From Roseovarius sp. (GTDB lineage Bacteria; Pseudomonadota; Alphaproteobacteria; Rhodobacterales; Rhodobacteraceae): 15,151 nt of DNA. The notes beneath the pieces were generated by a model. That model saw only the letters and a program-made list of their open reading frames with translations. It was not told the DNA's origin and ran no database searches. The translations under genes and the position numbers were made by a program. Every line of letters starts with the position of its first letter. Position 1 is the stretch's first letter. Location of the stretch: contig SLDH01000146.1 in the NCBI GenBank assembly GCA_007125415.1, positions 1 through 15,151 on the forward strand, in the 5' to 3' direction. Of the stretch, positions 6,293 through 13,186 are shown piece by piece.

Positions 6293-7161
6293 GCGAGTTG
6301 CGTCGCATCATCTGGCTGGCCTCCTATCCCAAATCGGGCAATACATGGATGCGCAGCCTTCTTGCGCATTATCTGATGCCGGAAGGCACGGCCCCCGACA
6401 TCAACAATCTGCGGCAGTTCACCACCGCCGATGTCCGGCAGGATTTCTTTGATCTGGCGGCCGGGAAGCCCTTTCGCGGTGAATCGGTGGATGACTGGGT
6501 GGCTGTGCGCGGCAAGGCGCTGCGCCTCATCGCGGGGTCCAAGCCCACCCAGCATTTCGTGAAGACACATTGTCAGCCGATCATCCTTCTCGGGCAGCCT
6601 CTGATCCCGGCCGAGGTCACCGCCGCTGCCATCTACATCTTGCGAAATCCATTCGACGTCGCACCCTCCTATGCGCGCCATGCATCGGCGGATCTGGATA
6701 GCGCGATTGACCGGATGCTGTTCCCCGACAACATGATGGGCACGCCGACGGGGATTTACGACGCGCTTGGCCGCTGGGACGATCACGTTAAAGCCTGGAC
6801 GCAGGCGCCGGGCCTGCCGCTGCATGTGGTGCGCTACGAGGACCTGATCGAAAAGCCGGCCAAGACAATGCGCGCCCTGCTCAAGGATTTTCTGAAAGTG
6901 CCGATCGACCAGCCCAAGCTGGCGCGGGCAATCAAGGCCACCAGCTTCGCGAACATGAAAAAGCAGGAAGAAACAACAGGTTTCCGGGAAAAACCTGAAG
7001 GGATGCAGAGCTTTTTCGCGAAAGGGAAAGTGGGCGCATGGCGCGAAGATCTGACGCCGGAACAGATCGCGCGGCTGCGCGATGAGTTTGCTCCTGCGCT
7101 GGAACAATGGTACCCCGAGGTTCTCAGGGATGTGGACCGCTTCCTCAAGACCGCCTGCTGA
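6289..7161 (+). CDS. PAPS-dependent sulfotransferase, second of a tandem pair
   Basis: This 290-residue paralogue shares the stretch I-I-W-L-A-S-Y-P-K-S-G-N-T-W with the preceding gene. It has the 5'-PSB loop at residues 13-20, the 3'-phosphate motif R119-N-P-F-D-V-A-P-S127-Y-A-R-H, and F-F-A-K-G-K-V-G-A-W-R near the end. Both nucleotide-binding motifs are intact, so it should be active. The middle, which forms the acceptor pocket, differs clearly from the first copy. This suggests two substrates or two successive sulfation steps. Its start overlaps the previous stop (ATGA). A lipoprotein gene follows after 75 bases with its own ribosome site. Confidence 0.88.
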   Translation: MSELRRIIWLASYPKSGNTWMRSLLAHYLMPEGTAPDINNLRQFTTADVRQDFFDLAAGKPFRGESVDDWVAVRGKALRLIAGSKPTQHFVKTHCQPIILLGQPLIPAEVTAAAIYILRNPFDVAPSYARHASADLDSAIDRMLFPDNMMGTPTGIYDALGRWDDHVKAWTQAPGLPLHVVRYEDLIEKPAKTMRALLKDFLKVPIDQPKLARAIKATSFANMKKQEETTGFREKPEGMQSFFAKGKVGAWREDLTPEQIARLRDEFAPALEQWYPEVLRDVDRFLKTAC

Positions 7162-7236
7162 AACTTGGGGCAGCCCGTCCGGCAATCGGCGAGATTGCTT
7201 TCCTGATGACAGATGCTGCAAGCGGAGGGTTCGCTC

Positions 7237-7734
7237 ATGATGAAAAGCAGATGCGCGCTGACATTATCGCTATTCGCGCTGGTGGCCTGCGCCCCAGCCG
7301 CGCCACGGGCAACCAGCACGCTGAGCCTGTCTCCGGTGCTCGATGGCGGCAGCTACTCCACCGGCGGCGGGCTGACCATTGCCGGGGAGATCCAGAATAT
7401 CGGCGGGATGACCGGGCTTTGCGGTGTCTGGGCGGATGGCGACAATCAGTCCGTCCTGAGCAAGGGCCGGTCAGGCACCGTGATCTCGCGCGGCGCGGCC
7501 TTTATCGGCGGGCAGGCGCTGCATCGCGGGCTTGGCTTCATGCGGCAGATCGACCCTGTTGCGGAGTATGGCGGGCAGCGTGCCAATTGCGTGGTGACAG
7601 AGCGTGCCTGGCAGCCCGGTGACCAGCCCCGAGATGTGACATTCCGCATTCCCCGGCAGGTCGTGGAGCGGGAAACGGACGGGCTCGGCGGCGGCTATGA
7701 GGTCGTGTTTCGCCAAACCGGCCCGGGTGCCTGA
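7237..7734 (+). CDS. Small predicted lipoprotein of unknown function
   Basis: Starting at the ATG at 7237, preceded by GGAGGG at seven bases, the product is 165 residues. It begins with a lipoprotein signal (M-M-K-S-R, hydrophobic stretch) ending in the lipobox L15-V-A-C18, so it should be lipidated and anchored to the inner or outer membrane. The rest is rich in Gly and beta-prone, with only two further cysteines (in G-L-C-G-V-W and A-N-C-V-V), which might form a disulfide in the periplasm. No known domain was recognised. It follows the sulfotransferases in the same direction and may belong to their transcription unit, but nothing shows a functional link. Confidence 0.8.
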   Translation: MMKSRCALTLSLFALVACAPAAPRATSTLSLSPVLDGGSYSTGGGLTIAGEIQNIGGMTGLCGVWADGDNQSVLSKGRSGTVISRGAAFIGGQALHRGLGFMRQIDPVAEYGGQRANCVVTERAWQPGDQPRDVTFRIPRQVVERETDGLGGGYEVVFRQTGPGA

Positions 7735-7787
7735 CCTTCCGGCGCCGATGAGCGCTGTCGTCAACGCTGGCTGATCACCTTCCGGCG
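7734..7787. repeat. Short direct repeat in a convergent intergenic gap
   Basis: ACCTTCCGGCG occurs at 7734-7744 and again at 7777-7787, in the space between the convergent lipoprotein and oxygenase genes. No clear terminator with a T tract is visible in this gap. The repeat may be chance or a remnant duplication. Confidence 0.5.
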
Positions 7788-7810
7788 AACCCTGTGCTTC
7801 GCGCGGAGAT

Positions 7811-8941
7811 CTACCCGCTCTCAGCGATGAATCCTGCGTTTTGTTCGCGGATACGGGCCGCCGCATCGTCGTAGACGAAGGGCAGAAACGCATAGCGCTT
7901 GCCCCGCGTGACCTTGCCCACGCAATGCAGCAGCGAGCAGGAGAATACCACCGCCCCGCCCAGGGGCGCCTTGAAGCTGCGGGGGCCGTATTCGGGAAAG
8001 CTCACCTCGCCACCGTCGAAATCATCATTCAGGTTGACCGACACGGCGAAGCGGCGATGCGCCGTGCCCTTGGTGGTATTGTCGCGGTGGGGCGCGAAAT
8101 GCCCTCCATCCTCGGCGGCGTAGCATGAGACGATATATCGCTCCATTCGCGTCACGCCGAACTGATGAATCTTGGCGATCTGCGGCACGACACGCCGCAC
8201 GAAACGGGCCTTGAGAGCATCGATCAGGCTGTTATCACTGATGTGGTAGTCCTTCCGCCGCTTGAATCCGGGATCGCTCACGCCGACCGTCTTGCCGTCG
8301 ATCTCGCGCATGAAGCCGCTTTCTTCTCCGCCTTCGGCCTCATAGAGCCCGACGAGGTGGCGGCAGAGGTCGGGCTCCAGGACACGCGGCAGCAGCAGGA
8401 TCGGGGCCATGATTTCCTCGCCCGCGTAACGCTCGGGCGCAGGCTGTGCCTCGAGCACCTCGATCACGCGCGCCAGATCGCTCCGGTCCTCGGCGAAGGG
8501 AATCGCGGCGATGACGCGCATGGTCGGATCGATCACCACCCATTGACGGGTGAGCGACACCGGCCCCGATGCAGGGCTTGCCGTCTGCTCCGTGACACCA
8601 TAGAGGCGGCAGGCCATCAGATCGAAATCCCAGAAATGGCGGTAGCCGGGTATCCGGTTCTGCACACGCCCCGTCGCTTCATCCGCCGGGTCCACGCTGA
8701 CACCGAAAAAGCAGGCGCGCCTATCGTCGAAGATGTCGGGCCGCCCATGCGCCGCCGCCAGTGCGGCCTGCGCATGGCTGTCCGCGGCGCTGCCATAGAA
8801 GCAGAGCACGAGATAGCGCCCTGCGGCGCTGTCAAAGCTGTATTGCGGGTTGTCGAAGCTGCGCTGGCGGAATCCGGGTGCCGGATCGCCAGGGGTCAGA
8901 AATGTCGGGCTCTTGATCTGAAACTTGTTATTCACGGGCAT
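7811..8941 (-). CDS. Fusion of a cysteine-less peroxiredoxin-like domain and a 2OG-Fe(II) oxygenase (prolyl-4-hydroxylase-like)
   Basis: The 376-residue protein has two parts. Residues 12-165 look like an AhpC/TSA thioredoxin fold (P-G-D-P-A-P-x-F start, Y-L-V-L-C-F-Y-G strand, G-V-S-V-D-P, T-R-Q-W-V-V-I-D-P). The segment that should hold the peroxidatic Thr/Cys reads G-S-A-A-D-S-H-A and has no cysteine. Residues 175-360 are a Fe(II)/2-oxoglutarate dioxygenase: H285-x-D287 and H339 ligate iron and R349, ten residues on, should bind 2-oxoglutarate. The N-part probably binds a partner or substrate rather than reducing peroxide. Prolyl-4-hydroxylase-like enzymes hydroxylate protein or small-molecule substrates; the target is unknown. 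The ribosome site at the ATG is weak, and a GTG two codons later is an alternative. The gene lies 96 bases after the TauD-type gene, same strand. Confidence 0.85.
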   Translation of the reverse strand: MPVNNKFQIKSPTFLTPGDPAPGFRQRSFDNPQYSFDSAAGRYLVLCFYGSAADSHAQAALAAAHGRPDIFDDRRACFFGVSVDPADEATGRVQNRIPGYRHFWDFDLMACRLYGVTEQTASPASGPVSLTRQWVVIDPTMRVIAAIPFAEDRSDLARVIEVLEAQPAPERYAGEEIMAPILLLPRVLEPDLCRHLVGLYEAEGGEESGFMREIDGKTVGVSDPGFKRRKDYHISDNSLIDALKARFVRRVVPQIAKIHQFGVTRMERYIVSCYAAEDGGHFAPHRDNTTKGTAHRRFAVSVNLNDDFDGGEVSFPEYGPRSFKAPLGGAVVFSCSLLHCVGKVTRGKRYAFLPFVYDDAAARIREQNAGFIAESG

Positions 8942-8951
8942 ATTCCAATGA

Positions 8952-8983
8952 TTTTTCCCCCGCCGGATTTTCCCCCTGCCGGA
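8952..8983 (-). repeat. Tandem 16-bp repeat in the leader of the oxygenase fusion gene
   Basis: Two adjacent 16-base units (plus strand TTTTTCCCCCGCCGGA then TTTTCCCCCTGCCGGA) differ only by one T moved. On the transcribed strand each carries a GGGGGAAAA block, and the nearer block sits about 15 bases from the start codon, where it might affect translation. Confidence 0.7.
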
Positions 8984-9037
8984 AAGGTAGCCAGCCGCAT
9001 TCGCGCTGGCAAGAATTTACAGCGGGCAAGCAGCCGT

Positions 9038-9886
9038 TCAGACGGGGCGCGCGCCGCTGAATGTGGTCCGATAGAGCAGGCGGCGAAATCCGGCATAATC
9101 ATTGGTCGCGTAATGCAGTGTCATGCGATTGTCCCAGACCAGCAGGTCACCGGCCTGCCATCTGTGCCGGTAGGAGAAGTCGGGTCGCGTGCAGTGCTTG
9201 TAGATCTGTTCCAGAAAGGGCTCGCTTTCCTCTTCGGTCAACCCGTCGAACCGCGTGGTGTAGATCGGATTGAGAAAGAGCGCCCTGCGCCCCGTGGCCG
9301 GGTCTGTCACCACGGAAGGATGCACCGTTTCGCGGTCCGCCTCGGGATCGCCCCGGGTCATCCTGATGGCGCTGTTGGCGCGCTCCTTTTCGGGGGGTGC
9401 GTATTTCACCCCATAGGGCTTGCCCACATGGATCGCGTCATGCCCGGCCAGAAAATCCTTGAGATGCGCAGGCAGACTGGCATAGGCCGCGACCTGACAG
9501 GCCCAGACGGTATCGCCCCCATAGGGCGGTATCTCCACGGCGTTCAGCACCGATCCGGCGGGCGGATTCTCCAGAAAGCTGAAATCGGAATGCCACGCGC
9601 CGCCGAAGACGCCCGAATTGCCCTCATCCGCTTCCTTCAGCACGGCGATCACATCGGCATCATCCGCAAGCCCGGCCACGTAAGGCAGGCGCATCACCGG
9701 CCCAAAGGCCTGTGTGACCGCCCTTTGCCGGTCCAGATCGAGATGTTGCCCCCGGATCACCAGAACACCATGCTCGCCCAGCGCTGCGTTGAGCATCTCC
9801 GAGAGGGCCGGCGAGACGGGCGGTGTCAGATCGACGCCGGAAAGCTCTGCGCCAATAAAGCCGGTCAGTTTCTGAATGTCGCTCAT
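9038..9886 (-). CDS. TauD/TfdA-family Fe(II)/2-oxoglutarate dioxygenase
   Basis: With the ATG at 9886 the product has 282 residues, the usual TauD length; a GTG at 9904 would add six. The iron site is complete: W98-H99-S-D101 (HxD) and the distal H258 in W-D-N-R-M-T-L-H-Y-A. R269 and R273 in F-R-R-L-L-Y-R fit the 2-oxoglutarate and substrate carboxylate or sulfonate sites. Family members oxidise taurine, alkyl sulfates or other acidic small molecules, often releasing sulfite or sulfate. The substrate cannot be fixed from sequence, and no tauABC transporter is nearby, so tauD is not assigned. It is transcribed towards the fusion oxygenase and divergent from fabB, with a repeat element in between. 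Confidence 0.88.
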   Translation of the reverse strand: MSDIQKLTGFIGAELSGVDLTPPVSPALSEMLNAALGEHGVLVIRGQHLDLDRQRAVTQAFGPVMRLPYVAGLADDADVIAVLKEADEGNSGVFGGAWHSDFSFLENPPAGSVLNAVEIPPYGGDTVWACQVAAYASLPAHLKDFLAGHDAIHVGKPYGVKYAPPEKERANSAIRMTRGDPEADRETVHPSVVTDPATGRRALFLNPIYTTRFDGLTEEESEPFLEQIYKHCTRPDFSYRHRWQAGDLLVWDNRMTLHYATNDYAGFRRLLYRTTFSGARPV

Positions 9887-9928
9887 ATCAATGCCCACCA
9901 GCACTTTCTGTTGCGTCGCTCTGATGTC

Positions 9929-10206
9929 TAACAGGCTGGCGAAAAATGAACAGGGGCTGCAAATGCGGGGGAAACTGTTCTTTCTCCGTTGTTTCTACGT
10001 CAGGAGAAGGGTGGCGCCCGACCCTGGGTGGGTGCTTCGGACCGCTGGGGCGGCGGCGCTTTATGGCAGCCGAGACCTTCTGACCGTTGTGCTTCTTGCA
10101 GTGTCGCCATGCGCCCTCCCTGGGGGAGGGGCGGGCGTGGCGCGGAACGGCTTTCCGGCTCGACGCACCCGGAGAGGGGCATCAGGCACTTTCTCAGCAC
10201 CCTGCC
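9929..10206 (+). repeat. Dispersed repeat element, copy A (about 280 bp)
   Basis: Copy A shares several blocks, in the same order and inverted, with 12745-13024. Examples are a 25-base block at 10014-10038 (23 matches to the complement of 12941-12965), a 16-base block at 10056-10071, and a block around 10103-10140 containing the hairpin CCCTCCC-TGG-GGGAGGG. Its ends resemble each other as imperfect inverted repeats: TAACAGGCTGGCGAAAAA at the left and, read from the other strand, GGCAGGGTGCTGAGAAAG at the right. This is typical of a non-autonomous element related to insertion-sequence ends (MITE-like). It encodes no credible protein. Confidence 0.75.
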
Positions 10207-10251
10207 AAATGCAGAACGCTTGCCTTCCAAGTCTCGCCGGCGGCTAATTGC

Positions 10252-10281
10252 TTGCTCCTTGGGGTAGCCCTGTCCTACACA
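10252..10281 (+). promoter_or_regulatory. Possible fabB-fabI promoter
   Basis: TTGCTC (10252-10257) and TACACA (10276-10281) are separated by 18 bases, just downstream of repeat A. The hexamers are moderate matches. If used, the leader would be about 20 bases, just covering the ribosome site. Confidence 0.3.
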
Positions 10282-10309
10282 GGTCAAAAGACGAGGGGAG
10301 GTTTCTTGC

Positions 10310-11539
10310 ATGCGCCGAGTCGTCGTGACAGGTCTGGGAATTGTCTCGAGCATCGGCAACGATGCCGAAGAGGTGGTGGCGGCGCTCAAGGCGGGCAGGC
10401 CAGGCATCACTGCGAATGACGCGATGAAGGAGCACGGCTTTCGCAGCCAGATCGCCGGCGCGATCCATCTTGACGTCACCGATCACCTCGACAAGCGCAC
10501 CCTGCGTTTCATGGGGCCGGGCGCGGCCTATGCGCATATCGCCATGGGCCAGGCCATTGCCGATGCCGGGCTTGAAGAGAAGGAGGTGGTCGATCCGATG
10601 ACAGGGTTGATCGCCGGCTCGGGCGGGCCTTCCACTTCGGCGATGCTGGCCTCCCATCAGGTGGTGCTCAAGTCCGGCTCGACAAAACGGATCGGGCCTT
10701 TTGCCGTGCCCAAATGCATGTCATCCACCGTTTCGGCCAATCTGGCGACGGCCTATCGCATCAAGGGGATGAACATGTCCATCACCTCGGCCTGCTCCAC
10801 ATCGCTGCATTGCATCGGCATGGCCGCACAGCAGGTGGCGCTGGGCCAGCAGGATGTGATGTTCGCAGGCGGCGGGGAAGAGCTCGACTGGACCCTGTCC
10901 TGCCTTTTCGATGCCATGGGCGCCATGAGCAGCAAGTATAATGACACGCCAGAGAAGGCCTCGCGCGCCTTCGACGCGGGGCGCGACGGCTTCGTGATCT
11001 CGGGCGGCGGGGCCATCGTCGTGCTGGAAAGCCTTGATCGGGCGCTGGCGCGCGGTGCCACCATCCATGCCGAAGTGACAGGGTTTTCGGCCACGTCGGA
11101 CGGGGCTGACATGGTCGCACCTTCCGGTGAAGGGGGAGAGCGCGCGATGCGGGGCGCGTTGCGCACACTGCCCGAGGGCCGCCGCGTGAGCTATATCAAC
11201 GCGCATGGGACCTCTACCCCCGTCGGCGATGTGGGCGAGGTGGAGGCCGTGCGCCGTGTCTTCGGAGAGGGGCAGACGCCGCCCATATCCTCGACCAAAT
11301 CCATGACCGGCCATAGCCAGGGCGCCACGGGTGCCCAGGAAGCGATCTATTGCCTGCTCGCCCTGCGCGATGATTTCATCATCCCCTCGATCAATGTCGA
11401 AACCCTCGATCCTGCGCTGGACCCTTCCGAGATCGCGACCGAGCGCGTGGACAATGCGGGCCTTGATACGGTGATGACGAATTCCTTCGGTTTCGGCGGC
11501 ACCAACGGGTCCATGCTGTTGAGCAGATATACAGGATGA
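10310..11539 (+). CDS. fabB: 3-oxoacyl-ACP synthase I (beta-ketoacyl-ACP synthase FabB)
   Basis: The 409-residue protein is a full-length condensing enzyme. The catalytic triad is C162 in S-A-C-S-T-S-L-H, H299 in N-A-H-G-T-S-T-P-V-G-D and H335 in T-G-H-S-Q-G-A-T-G, close to E. coli FabB Cys163, His298 and His333. The K of the S-T-K-S-M-T-G-H motif and the C-terminal N-S-F-G-F-G-G-T-N loop are also present. It extends acyl-ACP chains with malonyl-ACP, including the unsaturated intermediates made by FabA, in the cytoplasm. The start ATG has an excellent GGGGAGG site at eight bases. fabI follows after four bases, so the two form an operon. fabA, which I would expect just upstream in this group, is missing from the window. 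Confidence 0.96.
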   Translation: MRRVVVTGLGIVSSIGNDAEEVVAALKAGRPGITANDAMKEHGFRSQIAGAIHLDVTDHLDKRTLRFMGPGAAYAHIAMGQAIADAGLEEKEVVDPMTGLIAGSGGPSTSAMLASHQVVLKSGSTKRIGPFAVPKCMSSTVSANLATAYRIKGMNMSITSACSTSLHCIGMAAQQVALGQQDVMFAGGGEELDWTLSCLFDAMGAMSSKYNDTPEKASRAFDAGRDGFVISGGGAIVVLESLDRALARGATIHAEVTGFSATSDGADMVAPSGEGGERAMRGALRTLPEGRRVSYINAHGTSTPVGDVGEVEAVRRVFGEGQTPPISSTKSMTGHSQGATGAQEAIYCLLALRDDFIIPSINVETLDPALDPSEIATERVDNAGLDTVMTNSFGFGGTNGSMLLSRYTG

Positions 11540-11543
11540 CGCA

Positions 11544-12335
11544 ATGACCATTTCACTCGACGGCAAGCGCGGCCTGATCATGGGTGTGGCCAATGACCGC
11601 TCCATTGCCTGGGGCATTGCCCGCGAGATGGCGGCGGCCGGGGCCGAGCTTGCCTTCACCTATCAGGGCGAGGCGTTCGGCAAACGCGTGGCACCGCTGG
11701 CGGCGCAGGTCGGCTCCGATTTTCTCGTCGATGTGGATGTGACCGATGACGCGTCGCTCGATGCCGCCTTCACCGCCCTGGCCGCGCGCTGGCCGACCAT
11801 CGATTTTCTGGTGCATGCCATTGCCTATTCCGACAAATCCGAGCTTTCGGGGCGGTTTCTCAATACCAGCCGGGTGAATTTCAAGCATTCGATGGATATC
11901 TCCGCCTATTCCTTCATCGAGGTGGCGCGGCGCGCCTATCCGCTGATGAAGGCCAATGGCGGCACATTGCTTACCCTGACCTATCAGGGCTCCAACCGGG
12001 TCGTGCCCAATTACAACGTCATGGGCGTGGCCAAGGCCGCGCTGGAAGCGGCGACGCGCTACCTGGCCAACGATCTGGGGCCCGACGGCATTCGTGTGAA
12101 CGCCATTTCGCCGGGGCCGATGAAGACCCTCGCGGGGGCGGCCATCGGCGGCGCGCGCCGGACCTTCCGCCACACAGAGGAGAACACGCCCCTGCGCGCC
12201 AATGCAACGCTGGAGGCGGTGGGCGGCACGGCGGTTTATCTGGCGTCTGACGCAGGTGCTTTCACCACCGGCGAGATTTTGCGGGTCGATGGCGGATTTC
12301 ACGTCCTGGGGATGCCGCAGGCGGAAAACCTCTGA
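11544..12335 (+). CDS. fabI: Enoyl-ACP reductase (NADH), FabI type
   Basis: The 263-residue product is a short-chain dehydrogenase family FabI. The nucleotide-binding start G-V-A-N-D-R-S-I-A-W-G is characteristic, and the catalytic residues Y147, Y157 and K164 match E. coli Tyr146, Tyr156 and Lys163. I-S-P-G-P-M-K-T-L-A-G follows as the mobile substrate-binding loop. It performs the last reduction of each fatty-acid elongation cycle using NADH and is the target of triclosan. Its ribosome site (AGGA, 11533-11536) lies inside the end of fabB, indicating coupled expression. Length is normal and there is no sign of damage. A hairpin and a small membrane-protein ORF follow. Confidence 0.96.
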   Translation: MTISLDGKRGLIMGVANDRSIAWGIAREMAAAGAELAFTYQGEAFGKRVAPLAAQVGSDFLVDVDVTDDASLDAAFTALAARWPTIDFLVHAIAYSDKSELSGRFLNTSRVNFKHSMDISAYSFIEVARRAYPLMKANGGTLLTLTYQGSNRVVPNYNVMGVAKAALEAATRYLANDLGPDGIRVNAISPGPMKTLAGAAIGGARRTFRHTEENTPLRANATLEAVGGTAVYLASDAGAFTTGEILRVDGGFHVLGMPQAENL

Positions 12336-12358
12336 TCTCGCCGCCATAGTTTGGCCAT

Positions 12359-12384
12359 CATGTTGGGCTTCTCTGCCCGGCATG
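12359..12384 (+). other. Hairpin enclosing the start codon of the ORF after fabI
   Basis: CATGTTGGGC and GCCCGGCATG form a 10-bp stem (two G-U pairs) around the loop TTCTCT. No T tract follows, so it is not a classical terminator. The right arm includes the ATG at 12382, which would be hidden in the folded mRNA. Confidence 0.55.
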
Positions 12385-12654
12385 AGACAGCAAACCATCA
12401 ATGATGGCCGTAGCTACGAAGGCGCCAATATCCGTCAGGCTCGCCTGCGCCGCTTGACATTCTGGTCCTCGATCGCGCTTTGCGTACTGTGTCTGTCGGC
12501 TGTCTGGCAGGACCGGGCGCTTGCGCCAGCGCTGCATGACGGCATGAAGGGCGCGGTCGATACGGCCATGCGCCATGCGCTCGAAAATGAAGCACTGGCG
12601 GCGGCACTGACCGAGCTTCAGCAGGAATACGCAAGACATTTCGGCGAGAGTTGA
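12382..12654 (+). CDS. Small single-pass membrane protein of unknown function
   Basis: The 90-residue product has a basic, Arg-rich N-terminus (residues 18-24) followed by one hydrophobic segment (about 26-43, F-W-S-S-I-A-L-C-V-L-C-L). A mostly helical, Ala- and Glu-rich tail comes next and could form a short coiled coil (residues 58-85). The charge pattern suggests a cytoplasmic N-terminus. No family was recognised. The ATG lacks a good ribosome site and lies in a hairpin 46 bases after the fabI stop, so translation may be weak or regulated. Codon use is compatible with a real gene, but chance coding cannot be excluded. Confidence 0.5.
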   Translation: MRQQTINDGRSYEGANIRQARLRRLTFWSSIALCVLCLSAVWQDRALAPALHDGMKGAVDTAMRHALENEALAAALTELQQEYARHFGES

Positions 12655-13186
12655 CCACGTGACGCGCGGCTTCGGAAGGTCGCCCCAAGGACTTCGGTCA
12701 AGGAACTTCTTTCTCAATATCCCCGCATAAGGCAAGCCCGGCTCTAACAGGCTGCTGAAAAAGTCCTGGGCATGTGTGTCTTGACACCGGGGGCGGGAAA
12801 TTGTTCCTCGCCACGCCTCTCGCACGCCCTGGCCCGGGCCGCGCCCGACCCTCCCCCCGGGAGGGCGCATGGCAACGTTTCAAAACGCTCAACATTCGGA
12901 CGTACTTGGCGGCCATAAAGCACTGTAGCCCCGGCGTGGGGAAGCGCCCACCCAGGGCCGGGCGCGTCCCTCTGCGCATCGCCCCGGCCAGGGGAGAAAA
13001 ACAGTTTCCCTGCAAATGTCCTGCCGGGGTGCCATCACGGACGAGGGCTACCGATCAGCGTCCTGTCAATGGCGTCTTGTGACCTACCCTTCAGGGTGTT
13101 GCATGGCGCTGCGCATACCGGCCAGATTTGGCTTGCCGGACTGTTGCGCCCGGGCTAGCAAATCGTAAACAGCAAGGCCGCGAGCA
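12655..13186. other. Intergenic region between the small membrane protein and the second cupin
   Basis: These 532 bases hold no convincing gene. Copy B of the dispersed repeat fills 12745-13024. The flanks (12655-12744 and 13025-13186) show no recognisable family. Any cupin promoter should lie in the last 150 bases, where no strong match was found. Confidence 0.7.
12745..13024 (-). repeat. Dispersed repeat element, copy B (about 280 bp, inverted relative to A)
   Basis: Read on the minus strand this copy matches copy A in block order, including the hairpin CCCTCCC-CCC-GGGAGGG (12849-12865). One end (12745 onward, TAACAGGCTGCTGAAAAAGT) is a canonical-looking insertion-sequence-type terminus. 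At the other end, near 13011-13024, the matching terminus of copy A is not recognisable, so B may be truncated or diverged there. It encodes no credible protein; the open frames inside are artefacts of GC-rich sequence. Confidence 0.75.

Larger units (their letters stand above)
9887..10309. other. Intergenic region between the TauD-type gene and fabB
   Basis: This 423-base divergent gap contains no convincing gene. Most of it (9929-10206) is repeat copy A. The last 100 bases hold the putative fabB promoter and its ribosome site (GGGGAGG, 10295-10301). Confidence 0.7.

Noticed and set aside
6001..7221. 406-codon minus-strand frame opposite the sulfotransferases
   Set aside because: The plus-strand genes show clear PAPS motifs; the antisense product has no family features.
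8165..9931. 588-codon plus-strand frame opposite the oxygenases
   Set aside because: Both minus-strand genes have intact catalytic motifs; this frame is low-complexity Arg/His/Gly shadow.
10721..11659. 312-codon minus-strand frame opposite fabB
   Set aside because: It is antisense to an unambiguous FabB and has no domain signature.
12698..13082. Open frames inside repeat copy B on both strands
   Set aside because: They fall entirely in a dispersed repeat with GC hairpins; similar frames in copy A are not preserved, so coding is unlikely.
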